A stretch of DNA of 64,000 nt from Rhabdophis nuchalis (lineage: Eukaryota > Chordata > Lepidosauria > Squamata > Natricidae), in assembly GCA_039707465.1 (NCBI GenBank), contig CM077648.1, forward strand, positions 14,711,119 through 14,775,118, given 5' to 3'. Below are positions 23,011 to 33,859 of this stretch, piece after piece. The notes beneath the pieces are model-generated. The model worked only from the letters and a program-made list of their open reading frames with translations. It was not told the DNA's origin and ran no database searches. The first letter of the stretch is position 1, and each line of letters starts with the position of its first letter. The position numbers were made by a program, and so were the translations under genes.

Positions 23011-23598
23011 CCACGTAACACCTCTCCTGCGCGAGCTGCATTGGCTGCCGGTGGCTTTCCGGGTGCACTTCAAGGTGCTGGTCACCATCTTTAAAACGCT
23101 CCATGGCACAGGGCCCAGTTATTTGCGGGACCATCTCCTACCGCATACCTCCCTTCGACCGGTCCACTCCCACAGGGAGGGCCTCCTCAGGGTGCCATCT
23201 GCCGGTCAATGCCGGTGGGCGGCGCCCAGGGGGAGGGCCTTCTCTGTGGCAGGCCCGGCCCTCTGGAATGACCTACCCCCCGAACTTCGTACCATCACGG
23301 ACCTTCGCCTTTTTCGCCGTTCACTGAAAACACACTTCTTTCACCTAGCTGGCCTAGCTTAGATTTTAGATTTTAGCTTAGACTTTAGCCTAGATTTTAG
23401 ACTAGAAATACTTTAACTGTATTTGGTAGGGGATTTAAAAAGTTTTAGTTATATTTTAGCACAGGCTAGTTAATTTCATTTCATTTTAACACTGTATTGT
23501 ATTTATTGTATTGTTTTTATATTTGCCTGTGAGCCGCCCTGAGTCCCTTCGGGAAGATAGGGCGGGATATATATCCAAATAAACTAAACTAAACTAGT
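23011..23598 (+). mobile_element. L2-like LINE 3' end
   Basis: The frame 22994-23362 contains VTPLLRELHWLPVAFRVHFK, SYLRDHLLPHTSLRP, RAFSVAGPALWNDLPPELR and FRRSLKTHFFHLAGLA. The 3' UTR ends CGCCCTGAGTCCCTTCGGGA..GGCGGGATATATATCC and AAACTAAACT. It is intact to the stop but 5'-truncated. Confidence 0.88.
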
Positions 23599-23639
23599 AA
23601 CGCCAATAGCGGTTCCTGTGCTTAATGCCATATCAAAAG

Positions 23640-23748
23640 TTCTGGGGCAGGGTGGGCCCTCCGGAGCACCGTACCAGAATGGTACACAGTGCTCCAGTCA
23701 GGCTCCGGTACGCCTGTACCAGGGTGTACCACCTGCAATCCACCACTG
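23640..23748. mobile_element. hAT right end (CAGTGGTGG type)
   Basis: GGGTGTACCACCTGCAATCC and a CACCACTG terminus match the right side of 31403-31739. The left side is missing. Confidence 0.6.
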
Positions 23749-23756
23749 TCCTAGAC

Positions 23757-24120
23757 CCATGATGGCACACCTATGGCACATGTATCACTTCTTAGGGCAC
23801 GCTTGGCGTTGCCCTGTTAGCTCCAGTGTGCCAGCTGACTTCGGTCTTCATTTTCGGCCATTTTTCATCCTCCAGAGGGCGTCTAGGGTGAGCAGGGAGG
23901 CATTTTCACCCTCCCCAGGCTCTTAGAAAGCGTCTGGAGCCTGGAGAGGGTGAAAAACAGGTCCATCATGCGCCAAAAGTGAGGGGAGGGTGAGGGTCAT
24001 GCATGCATGCATGGGGGGGGGGTCACACATGTAGAATTATGGGTGTGGACACGCCTGCGCATGATCCCCTGTGCTCCCCCCGCTTTTGGCACGCGATGAG
24101 AAAAAGGTTAACCATCACCG
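23757..24120. mobile_element. Non-autonomous hAT (GATGGC..ACCTATGGCAC)
   Basis: The ends CCATGATGGCACACCTATGG and GGTTAACCATCACCG match the 7945-8474 family. Octamers TCCTAGAC and TCCTAGGC flank it. Confidence 0.8.
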
Positions 24121-24128
24121 TCCTAGGC

Positions 24129-24685
24129 AGTGGGCCTTTTCTGATGTCTTATCTGCATTTTCTCCCTTCACCCCACCCCCAAGAGATGTGATTGGCATGA
24201 TCAACCTGAACTTTTGAAGGATGCTTAAAACCTGGTTTTGTCAGCAGACCTGAGAATTCCAGGTAGATGGGTGAACCTAGGAGGTGGCTGATGTAGGAGA
24301 TGACCAGGCTGAGCCCGAGGGAGGAGTCAAACATATCATCAGTCTGGAGTCCCTTTGTTCCCGCAAGACATCTAAAGCCAGCCCGCCTTGAATTCCAATT
24401 GGTTCTTATTCTGCCACGATTTTTTTTTATCGTTAGTAGTTCCGATTCTTGTAGAGAGCATAAACTTGCAAAAAAGAGTTTTATCATCCAAGAAGCTTCT
24501 TCAGCTCTGATTGAATCCTTCCAATTTCCCACCATCCAATCACAACCGAAGAAGTTTCTTGGATGAGAAGCGAAACGCCTTCCAAGAAAAACCAGAAAGT
24601 CCAGTTGCCCATTGAGAAAAAAGCACCTTTGGGACAACCATGACCTGGATGACTGAGAATGTCTACAGACATTTGATTGAGGAGT
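24129..24685. other. Repeat with a palindromic AAGAAGCTTCTTC core
   Basis: 24485-24610 contains an inverted pair (ATCCAAGAAGCTTCTTC, later GAAGAAGTTTCTTGGAT) and GAAGCGAAACGCC. The same sequence with AAGCAC..GACAACCATGACCT follows at 55640-55781. It is a dispersed repeat; I suspect a Penelope-like origin but cannot show it. Confidence 0.4.
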
Positions 24686-24693
24686 ACCTATAG

Positions 24694-25077
24694 CAGTGGT
24701 GGGTTTCAAATTTTTTAGAACCTACTCTGTAGGTGTGGCCTATTTTGTGGGTGTGGCTTGGCAGTCATGTGACAGGGTGGGAGTGGCCACCTTTTAAATG
24801 TGGTGAAACTCATTTAACAACGCTCTTGCTTAGCAACCAAAATTTTGGACTCAATTGTGATGATAAATTCTTTCTTTCTTTCCTTCCTTCCTTCCTTCCT
24901 TCCTTCCTTCCTTCCTTCCTTCCTTTCCTTTCCTTTCCTTTCCTTCCCGTTGGGTCACTAGCAGCGGCGGGCCAGATTTACTTCCAGGTACCCCGGTGGA
25001 ACCCCCTCCCACCGGTTCTCTAAATTTCACCAACGGGCTCTCGCGAGTAGGTGCGAGCCTGCAGAAACCCACCACTG
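24694..25077 (+). mobile_element. Non-autonomous hAT with CTTT/CCTT tract
   Basis: It starts CAGTGGTGGGTTTCAAA and ends GAAACCCACCACTG. A perfect duplication ACCTATAG lies at 24686-24693 and 25078-25085. The tract at 24869-24945 is mostly CCTT. Confidence 0.93.
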
Positions 25078-25085
25078 ACCTATAG

Positions 25086-25235
25086 TTTTTAATATTTCTT
25101 CATAACTGTTTATAATGGTTTTAGGTAACAATTGTTTCATATTTATTGTTGTATTGGATGGTTGTATGCCACCCAGAGTCTCTTTCAGAGTGAGGGGCGG
25201 CCTTATAAATTTTATTAATAAATACAATCAATAAA
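25086..25235 (+). mobile_element. Short LINE/SINE 3' end
   Basis: GTATGCCACCCAGAGTCTC, GGGGCGGCCTTATAAATTTT and an AATAAATA tail resemble the 3' ends of L2-type elements, in a subfamily different from the others here. Confidence 0.5.
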
Positions 25236-25251
25236 TATTTTCATGCCACTC

Positions 25252-26287
25252 AAACACATAGATTCTTTTTTTTATATTGAAAAAGTTTTATTGGTTTTAC
25301 ATTTTTTCTATAGGGTAGGGTAAGGGATACAAAGAAATTTTGAGAGCATTCACGTCAGAGTCGTCGGCCCTTCCGAGACCTCAAAATACACAATAAAAGA
25401 ATAACAAAAAAAAAAAAAACATTTTTCATAACACTACAAGGTAAAAGCAAGTACATATACCTAAATTCTCAATTCCATGCTGTCAGACATTTACAAAAAA
25501 TCCAGATACAGATATTATGCAAAATTGTTCAGAAAAATCAAGGCAAAGTTATTTTTTCGATCTAAGTCTTTTGGCTATTGTATCTTCTTTTTCTCCTCCC
25601 TGGCCCCGAGCGGGCGGGGCCGTGGCCCCCTCCGTCCCCCCTGGATCTTCCCCCAGGGCAGAGGAATGTTTTTTAAAAAAGGCTTCCGCCTCAGCAACTG
25701 TTTTAATCCTCACTCTTCCTCCTTCCCAGAACACCAGCATCCCTTCGGGTGTCACCCACTTGAACCAAATCCCATGATCAAACAATGTTTTAGACAAGAA
25801 GGAAAATTTCCGTCTTGCATCTCGAATCTTTCTAGGAATCTGCTTCAAGATAGTGACCGTTTTTTGTTGGTAAATTAATGGACTTTCTCTCTGCAGTTTC
25901 AGGATTTCCTCTCTGGTTGACCTTCTAACAAATTTCACATGTATCTCTCTAGGCACTTCATTTATCCTAGCATATGCTGAGTTAATTCTGTAGGCTAGGT
26001 CAATGTCCCCCCTGATCTCATCCTTAGGTTTTTGTAAATAGTTTGCTAAAATTGTGCTCATAAGATCAGGGAGGCATTCACCAGATTCCTCAAGAACATT
26101 CTGAAATCTCAAAAAATATGTCATTCTTTCCATATCAATCCTAGACACATGCCCATCTGTTTCCCCAACCTCTTTAGTAATATTTTTAATCTCTCCCTTA
26201 ACCCCCACCAACCCCCCTTCCAATTCTTCCGTCTTCTGTGTGTTTTCCAGCACTTGCTTCCGAGTATCCGAAACACATAGATTCTTT
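25252..26287 (-). mobile_element. L1-like ORF1-only retrotransposon with 17-bp target duplication
   Basis: The insertion body is 25269-26270. Identical 17-mers AAACACATAGATTCTTT lie at 25252-25268 and 26271-26287. On the minus strand the order is ORF1 (stop near 25549), a 280-bp 3' UTR and an A-rich tail. There is no ORF2 sequence at all. The copy is 5'-truncated inside ORF1. Its 3' UTR is related to that of 62534-63214 (TATTTTGAGGTC, then AAAACCAATAAAAC), so the missing ORF2 is a property of the family and not of one copy. Confidence 0.85.
25549..26270 (-). pseudogene. L1-type ORF1 protein, 5'-truncated but open
   Basis: This encodes a protein like the L1 ORF1 nucleic-acid-binding chaperone, which packages LINE RNA in the cytoplasm. 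Residues of the open frame in order: a heptad-like acidic/basic stretch (TEELEGGLVGVKGEIKNITK) fitting the end of a coiled coil; an RRM-like start (MERMTYFLRFQNVLEESGE); then a C-terminal domain with EVPREIHVKFVRRSTREEI, ILKQIPRKIRDARRKFSFL and HGIWFKWVTPEGMLVFWEG. The tail is basic (AKRLRSKK) and ends in a stop. The upstream methionine lies in flanking DNA, so the native start is lost. About 240 element-derived codons contain no stop. Naming is by motif recognition only. Confidence 0.8.
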
Positions 26288-26661
26288 ACATCTATTGGTG
26301 TCACGCTTTTCAGCATCACCAAGGACCTTCAAATAAAAAATTATCTGATTCAGATATGCAAAAATTCCTCCCCACTGGATGTTCCTTCCTCCTCTGCTTT
26401 AAACATGGGAGGATATTATAGAACCTTTCTTAATTTCCTGCAATCCATATAGTTTAACAGATGGGGGGGGGGTGAAATCACTGCGGTTCCAGCTGACGAA
26501 AAAAACTCATTTATGTCTCTTATGAAAAGTCTTACAACATTTAATCGGTCATTATTCACACAAGAACAAGTGAGGAAAGTATGCACAGTAGGCCTTCTGG
26601 AATGCTTTCCAACCGGTTGATAACTTTCTAATCTAGAAAGTATTTAGTAGAGCGTCTACTC
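26288..26661. other. Unassigned stretch
   Basis: No repeat family recognised. A run of Gs lies at about 26463-26471. Confidence 0.4.
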
Positions 26662-27080
26662 CAGTGATGGCAAACTTTTTTTTGCCTCGGGCGCACGTGT
26701 GCCCCTCCCCCCCATAATTTAATGCACCACTTGCGCATGCGTGCATGACCCCTCCCCCCCACCCTGCACATGCGTGCACGGCTTTCTTGGAGCCTGGGGA
26801 GGGCGAAAGCAACCTTCCCCACCTCCCTGGAGGCCGTCTGGGGGCCGGAAATGGCCTGTTTTCCAACTTCTAGTGGCACAGTAGGTCCGTTTTTCACATT
26901 CCCCAGGCTCCAGAATGTTTTCTAGGAGCTGGTGAGGGTGCAAAATGGCCCAACATGCAAACCGGAAGTGAGGGAATGGATTTCTGGGTTGCCCATTGGG
27001 CTGTTTTTGTCCTCCGCAGGGTTCAGGAGGCTCCGAAGGGTGAAAAACAACCCAACGTGCAAACCAGAAGTCTGCTGTTG
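26662..27080. mobile_element. hAT left part (CAGTGATGGCAAAC), joined to a SINE
   Basis: The left end matches the 7945 family. The body has repeated GGAGCCTGGGGAGGGCG and AACCGGAAGT blocks. No right terminus is present before the SINE at 27081. Confidence 0.6.
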
Positions 27081-27275
27081 TCTTCCCACCAAAGGTGGTT
27101 CCTATTTTTCTACTTGCATTTTTTACGTGCTTTCGAACTCCTAGGTTGGCAGAAGCTGAGACAAGTAACAGGAGCTCACTCCGTTATGCAGTGCTAGGGA
27201 TTCGAACTGATGAACTGCCGACCTTTCTGATTGACTAAAGTCAGCGTCTTAGCCACTGAGGCACCGCGTCCCTTT
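27081..27275 (-). mobile_element. SINE, tRNA-head half
   Basis: CTTCCCACCAAAGGTGGTTCC, then GTGCTTTCGAACTCCTAGG and GATTCGAACTG run to CTTAGCCACTGAGGCACC, which is the tRNA-like head on the minus strand. The 3' half is missing. Confidence 0.8.
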
Positions 27276-27409
27276 TTAATGGTTTTTATATCAAGTCCTT
27301 ACACTAAATAAATGCACCTATAACAGTTATTGCTACCATTACTGCTACTTCGTGTTGTTATTGCCACTTATTTCCCTATTCATCCTACAATCAGCTCAGG
27401 TATCATGCA

Positions 27410-28239
<830 letters not shown>

Positions 28240-28247
28240 ATCATGCA

Positions 28248-28836
28248 TTATTCATGATTCATTTTTTTCCCTTTAAAATAACTCTAAGGGACTCTTTGAA
28301 CTGAGTCTCCAGAAGATTTTCGTAGCACCAAGGAGCACAAACATCGTATCAATGTCTAATCTTTTAAAGCTGTGTATTTTTTTTTTTCTCTCTCTCTTTC
28401 TTTCAAAACCCTGCAATGCATCTTTTGGAGATGAACTTCGAAGCACAGCACAGCCCATCTTACTCTATCACCTTGATTCTAAATGTTAGCCAAATGACAA
28501 CGAAGTCTGATCAGATAAGAACAAGGCGACAAGTAATAAAGTTGATTAACTTTTAAAAACGGGAACCAAATTATAATTCCCCCCCCCCAACAGCTCCTCA
28601 CTATGCTTTCATTATTGTTGCTCTGCTTTCAATGACATTTCTGCTTAATTGAATTTCCATCTCCACATACGGACAATCGGAATTTTATCTTTTGCGTTCT
28701 TCAGCCATTGATTTCTCCCCAGCCCCATTCAACTTGTGCTTGACACAAAGCGGAATACAATTAAAACGAGATGCTTCCACCTTCTCTTGAACAATCCTCA
28801 TAATAAATAGCCGATGTGTAAAGTGTTTTGCTTCTA
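28248..28836. other. Repeat-poor stretch
   Basis: Apart from short homopolymers no repeat family was recognised. TTAATTGAATTTCCATCTCC and a few homeodomain-like TAATTG motifs occur at 28640-28760. It is a candidate for conserved non-coding DNA only. Confidence 0.35.
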
Positions 28837-29287
28837 AGTTACCTTCGAGACCGGCTGCTGCCCCATACGTCCCTACGACCAATTCGCTCCCACAGAGTGG
28901 GTCTTCTCCGGGTGCCGTCAACTGGGCAATGCCGGTTGGCGACGCCCAGGGGAAGAGCCTTCTCTGTGGTGGGCCCAACCCTCTGGAACGATATACCTCC
29001 CGAACTCTGTGTCATCTCGGACCTTCGCCTGTTCCGCCAGCGTTTAAAAACGCACTTCTTCCAGCTAGCCGGCCTGGGATGATTTTACTCGACACTGTAC
29101 TGCTTTAGTTTCCAAAGTTTTAATTTGAGGGTTTTAATTGGTTTTAGCGCAGGGTGGGTTAATTTAATTTAGTTTTAACAAATATTATTCTTGTATATAT
29201 GTATTTATATTTTATATTCCCTGTGCGCCGCCCCGAGTCCCTTTGTGGTGAGATGGATGCGAGTTATAAATGCGAAGAAAAAAAAAT
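28837..29287 (+). mobile_element. L2-like LINE 3' end
   Basis: The frame 28828-29082 has SYLRDRLLPHTSLRPIRSHR, RAFSVVGPTLWNDIPPELC and FRQRLKTHFFQLAGLG. The 3' signature is CGCCGCCCCGAGTCCC. Confidence 0.85.
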
Positions 29288-29335
29288 ATTGCATGGAGTG
29301 GCACGGACAACACCCAAATGCTTGAACGTTTAAGG

Positions 29336-29470
29336 CAGGGGTCTCCAACCTTTGCAACTTTAAGTCTGAAGGACTTCAGCTCCCAGACTTCTCCAGCCAG
29401 CTTTGCTGGCTGGAGAAGTCTGGGAACTGAAGTCCTTCAGACTTAAAGTTGCAAAGGTTGGAGACCCCTG
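29336..29470. mobile_element. 135-bp palindromic hAT-type MITE, subfamily B
   Basis: Termini are CAGGGGTCTCCAACC and GGTTGGAGACCCCTG, with a near-perfect palindrome between. A perfect 8-bp duplication GTTTAAGG lies at 29328-29335 and 29471-29478. Confidence 0.95.
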
Positions 29471-29478
29471 GTTTAAGG

Positions 29479-29787
29479 GCTATGGTGAGGCACACATTTA
29501 TTTCCCCTTTATCAGAATCACACAGCTGAAAGGTGCATTGAGGTCATCAAGATCTATTGCTCTGTGCTGAAATCCAAATTTAAAAAAAAAATTGCAGACC
29601 ATTATCTGCCTAGCCTCAGCATGAACCTGTCTACTGAATGGTAGCCTACTACTTTTCGGAAGCATAGTGGAAGAATAATAAAACATACAGACTTACAAGC
29701 ACAAACTGAGCCTCCAATATCCATTGCTGGCAAGATAGTTGTTAAGTAGGTTTTGCTCCTTTTGCGACCTTTCTGGCCGCAGTCATT
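29479..29787. other. Unassigned, ends in repeat debris
   Basis: No family recognised for 29479-29700. A piece of the 11683-type interspersed repeat lies around 29720-29787. Confidence 0.4.
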
Positions 29788-30197
29788 AAGTTACGAGATC
29801 GCCTTCTGCCACCAAGAGCCTCCCACCGGCCAGTATGCTCCCATAGAGAGGGTCTCCTCATGGTGCCGTCGGCTCTGTGGGAGCACCTGTACTCTGGAAC
29901 GAATTACCCCCGGAATTAAGAACTATCCCGACTTACGCACCTTCCGCCATGCTCTCAAAATCTTTTTCTTCCAACAAGCCGGGCTGGCATAAAACATGAT
30001 TTTTAAACTCAAATTTTTATTAATTTTAATCGGGGTTAGTTTGGGGTTTTTTTCCACATTTCGGCCAAGGTTTAATATGTTTTTTAAAAGCTTTTTAAAC
30101 TTTTGTATATTTGTTTTTATTCTGGCTGTACACCGCCCTGAGTCCTTTGGGAGTAGGGCGGTATAAAAAAACCAATAAAACTCAAACTCAAAACTCC
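29788..30197 (+). mobile_element. L2-like LINE 3' end, diverged
   Basis: The frame is broken, but the final RT segment FRHALKIFFFQQAGLA, the CACCGCCCTGAGTCCTTTGG signature and an AATAAAACTC tail are clear. Confidence 0.78.
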
Positions 30198-30454
30198 AGT
30201 GAATCCCTGCATTATTTAAGTTAATCACATGGTTGTTAAATGAATCTGGTTTCCCCCATTGACTTTGCTCGTCAGAAAGTCACAAAAGGTGATCGCATGA
30301 CCCTGGGACACCGCAACCGTCATAAATAGGAACCAGTTGTCAAGCATCTGAATGTAAATGGTCTTCAGTGTGAACAATGGACATAAATCACTTTTTTCAG
30401 TGTCGTCGTAATTTTCAATGGTCACTGAGCAAATGGTTGTAAGTTGAGGTCTAC
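30198..30454. repeat. Interspersed repeat, class unresolved
   Basis: This is the 11683-type family: CACAAAAGGTGATCGCATGA, GTGTGAACAATGGACATAA and a GGTTGTAAGTTGAGG end. Confidence 0.55.
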
Positions 30455-30462
30455 CTCTACAG

Positions 30463-30669
30463 CAGTGGTGGATTCCTACCAGTTTGGACCGGTTCAGCCC
30501 CCAAACCCGTTCTCTAGGCAGCGCCATAGGTCTTGTTTTTTTAATTCCGTACATGCGCAGAACAATTTTAATTGCTCTGGCTATGTGTGCGCATGCACGC
30601 ACAGTGTGCATACGTGCACGGCGCGCACAAAAGCAAACCAGCAGTAGTCCCTGCCAGAACCCAACTCTG
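30463..30669. mobile_element. Non-autonomous hAT (CAGTGGTGGATTCC)
   Basis: The ends are CAGTGGTGGATTCCTACCAG and CCAGAACCCAACTCTG. A perfect duplication CTCTACAG lies at 30455-30462 and 30670-30677. It is the uninterrupted form of 27410-28239. Confidence 0.9.
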
Positions 30670-30677
30670 CTCTACAG

Positions 30678-30927
30678 AGATTTCGGGCCCATGTGAGTTG
30701 ACCTCATCTCTGGCAAATGACACAATCACATTCAGGGCTTCAGCCTTATCAGATAAACTACACAATAAAGATAACCCAGATTATAATTCTACTTCATTGT
30801 TAGACTACATTAATCTTGCAAGTTGGAAAGTACCATTTTGCTACCATCTCCACTACAGCCTGAGAAAATAGGCCCTCTTGCCCCACCCATTATTCAACTG
30901 AGGGCTATGCTCTCTTATCTTTTTTTT
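30678..30927. other. Unassigned stretch
   Basis: Nothing recognised. Confidence 0.4.
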
Positions 30928-31394
30928 TTTTAATCACATTTATATCCCGCCCTTCTCCACAAAGGACCCAGGGCGGCGCACAGGAATTTAAAAACATACA
31001 AAACAATAAATACAGAATTTAAAAACATATTAAATTATAATCCTATGCTAAAATCCAAATTAAAATCCCCAATTTAAAACTATCTAAAATAGTCCCAACG
31101 GGAGGTTAGGCTAGGCCGGCTTGCTGAAAAAGATGTGTCTTTAGACACTGGCGGAAGAGGCGGAGGTCCGTGATGGTACGCAATTCAGGGGGTAGGTCGT
31201 TCCAAAGGGCAGGACCTGCCACAGAGAAGGCTCTTCCCCTGGGTGTCGCCAGACGGCATTGCCCGGCTGACGGCACCCTGAGAAGGCCCTCTCTGTGGGA
31301 GCAGATCGGCTGAAGGGATGTATGGGGCAGGAGGCGGTCTCGCATATAACTAGGCTCCGAGCCATGGAGCGCTTTAAAGATGGTCATCAGAATC
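30928..31394 (-). mobile_element. L2-like LINE 3' end
   Basis: The minus frame 31387-31106 has FKALHGSEPSYMRDRLLPHT, RAFSVAGPALWNDLPPELR and FRQCLKTHLFQQAGLA. The 3' UTR starts at TTTATATCCCGCCCTTCTCC. Confidence 0.88.
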
Positions 31395-31402
31395 TAACCA
31401 TT

Positions 31403-31739
31403 CAGTGGTGAGTTCCGGATCCCGTTGCAACCGGGATGGTGCAATGGGGCCCGGCGTCTACCACATGAACGTGCACAGTGCGCGAAGGCATCCTTACCTC
31501 CTGCGACGCTCTGCGATGCCTCTGCAATGCTCCAGCTGCTCGGCGGAGTGTCATGCAGGTGCTCTATGCTCCGTGCGCCTGTGCGGAAGCACCAAAGTGC
31601 TCAAATACAGGTAAGGAGGGCGGGTGGGCAGGTGAGCCCTCCGGAGCACCGTACTGGAACGGTACCCGGTACTCCCGGCAGGTACCCAGCAGGCACCGGT
31701 ACGCCCATACTGGGGTGTACCACCTGCAACCCACCACTG
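31403..31739. mobile_element. Non-autonomous hAT (CAGTGGTGAGTTCCGG)
   Basis: The right end is CCTGCAACCCACCACTG. A perfect duplication TAACCATT lies at 31395-31402 and 31740-31747. The interior is CpG-rich and gives spurious open frames. Confidence 0.93.
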
Positions 31740-31747
31740 TAACCATT

Positions 31748-31936
31748 CCTTAAGTAGCATCTCTTTGCACTGTTTCCCAAGATCTTTCCCACATCCAGAG
31801 AAGTCTATTTTAGGAACAAGAACAAGAATTGACAGTCCTTAACAGTTCTGAACAATCTAAAAAAACAATGGTACTAATAATGCGAGGTTGCTGTATATCC
31901 CCAGCCTGCCTTGCCACACCCAATGTTGCTCTCTTT
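31748..31936. other. Unassigned stretch
   Basis: Nothing recognised. Confidence 0.4.
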
Positions 31937-32588
31937 ATATTTTTATATTTATTTATATTAAATTTATATCCCGCCCTTCTCCAGAAGGACCCAGGGTGGC
32001 GCACAGGAATTAAAAACATACAAATATAACAATATAAAATTTAAAAAGATATTAAACTCCCAACCTGTGCTAAAATCAGTTAAAATCCCCAATTTAAAAC
32101 TGTCTAAAAGCAGTCACAGCGGAAGGTTACGCTAGGCCGGCTTGATGGAAAAGGTGTGTCTTTAGACACTGGCGGAAGAGGCGGAGGTCAGAGATGGTGC
32201 GTAGTTCAGGGGGTAAGTCGTTCCAAAGGGTGGGGCCCGCCACAGAGAAGGCCCTTCCCCTGGGTGTCGCCAACCGGCATTGCCCGGCCGACGATACCCT
32301 GAGAAGGCCCTCTCTGTGGGAGCGGATCGGACGAAGGGATGTATGGGGCAGGAGATGGTCTCGCATATAACTAGGTCCCGAGCCATGGAGCACTTTAAAG
32401 ATGGTCGTCAACACTTTGAAGCGCACCCGAAAGGCGACAGGTAGCCAGTGCAGCTCGCGCAGGAGCGGTGTTATGCGGGAGTATCTAGGGGCTCCCGTAA
32501 TCACCCACGCGGCTGCATTCTGGACTAGCTGTAGCTTTCGAGTGCACCTCAAGGGAAGCCCCATGTAGAGAACATTACAGTAGATGAT
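31937..32588 (-). mobile_element. L2-like LINE 3' end
   Basis: The minus frame 32564-32127 runs from GLPLRCTRKLQLVQNAAAWV through LLRELHWLPVAFRVRFKVL to RAFSVAGPTLWNDLPPELR and FRQCLKTHLFHQAGLA with no stop. It is among the longest open copies here. Confidence 0.9.
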
Positions 32589-33094
32589 GATGGTATTTAA
32601 CCCATATGTCTAAATTTTGATTAGATCCCATTAAGCAGGTATTTATCAACCAAGCATTTTGGAACATTAACCAGCAATCCAATTAAGAAAGAAATCAACG
32701 GCAGTAACGATGATGATCAATGGAGAGATTAAATGAGTTGATACTTAGGATGTATCATTTCATATTAGTGCTGCTTTGTGACTCTTTAGATTGGAAATAT
32801 AGTTCTACTGAAATATTTTACATTGTTTTAGTCTCCAAAGTTTTCTGGGCTGCTTAGCCATTATCCCATGCTGTGTGAACATGGTAGGAATTATAATACA
32901 GTGCCGGATCAGGAAGGTGGCAAATATCTCATTTTTTTATTAATAGTACGTCCCTCCAAGTCTTGCAAAGAAATAGACACTGAATACAATTATTGTCTTG
33001 GCCAATATATTTTGAGTGACTAATATGATAGGGTTCCTCTTCCAGAAATCTCTAAATCGTATGTTTGTATAAGGCTCTATTAAATCAGGCTTAC
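32589..33094. other. Unassigned stretch
   Basis: Repeat-poor; borders the candidate exon at 33095. Confidence 0.4.
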
Positions 33095-33203
33095 CATTTT
33101 TCTTATGAGGACATAGGTCCATGCAAACCACTTCAGTCATATATCTTGGATATTGATATTCGTGACATTTTTCCCCCCTTTTCTTCAGTCGGATTCTTGG
33201 AGC
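33095..33203 (-). CDS. Candidate host exon, cysteine-containing peptide, unidentified
   Basis: I do not recognise a gene. On the minus strand an acceptor-like TTTGGTCTCGACAG precedes an open 109-bp stretch (APRIRLKKRGEKCHEYQYPR, then YMTEVVCMDLCPHKKN) that runs into GTAAGC, a donor-like site. A dibasic KKR and three cysteines would suit a secreted protein, but this is weak. A hAT-like element starts close to the acceptor side and may even contain it. No partner exon is seen. Confidence 0.25.
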
Positions 33204-33357
33204 CTGTCGAGACCAAACTTTTTCAACTTTGCAAGCCAGCAAGGGAGTGGCGAGAAGATGGTTCCACCCAAGTGGCAGGCAAGCGTGCACAAGCATACAC
33301 ATCTACATTTGCACGAAGAGTGGGCACTTCCTGTTCACACAAGCGCAGTGTGCACAC
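33204..33357. mobile_element. Flank of a hAT-like element around 33358-33642
   Basis: CAAACTTTTTCAACTTTGCAAG, then GGCAGGCAAGCGTGCAC, resembles the left part of the 13950 element. It forms the outer shell into which the next hAT jumped. Confidence 0.4.
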
Positions 33358-33642
33358 CAGTGGTGGGTTACGCCGGGTACGCCTGGGGTGTACCGGTGCC
33401 TTCTGGGAGCACCAGGGACCATTCCAGTATGGTGCTCCAGAAGGCCCACCTCCCCGGTATTTGACCCAACTGGGCCATTTGTGTACATGCACGGAGCATA
33501 AGGTGCCTGCATGATGCTCCACCAAGCAGCTGGAGTGTTGTGGGCACTGGGTGCATTTGCGCATGCAGAGCGCGTGCATGTGGTGTACACCTGGCCCCGT
33601 TGCAGCATACTGGTTGCAGCGGGATCTGGAACCCACCACTGG
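33358..33642. mobile_element. Non-autonomous hAT (CAGTGGTGGGTT)
   Basis: It starts CAGTGGTGGGTTACG and ends GATCTGGAACCCACCACTG. A perfect duplication GTGCACAC lies at 33350-33357 and 33643-33650. Confidence 0.92.
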
Positions 33643-33650
33643 TGCACACG

Positions 33651-33859
33651 TGCTCACCTGCTACTTCTTCTTTTTTTAATGTTATTTATTTTTGCTAAAA
33701 CAAAAATATAAAAAGGAAAAAATCATCATTCTACATTATATCCTTTGGAAAGTATGTCGACTGGTTACAGATAACTCTTGTGCATTTCTAGAACCATTAT
33801 TATTCATGAATAATCTCGTTTTATAGATTTTAAATCAAAAGATTCATTATATATCTTAA
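33651..33859. other. Unassigned AT-rich stretch
   Basis: Nothing recognised beyond A/T-rich runs. Confidence 0.4.
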
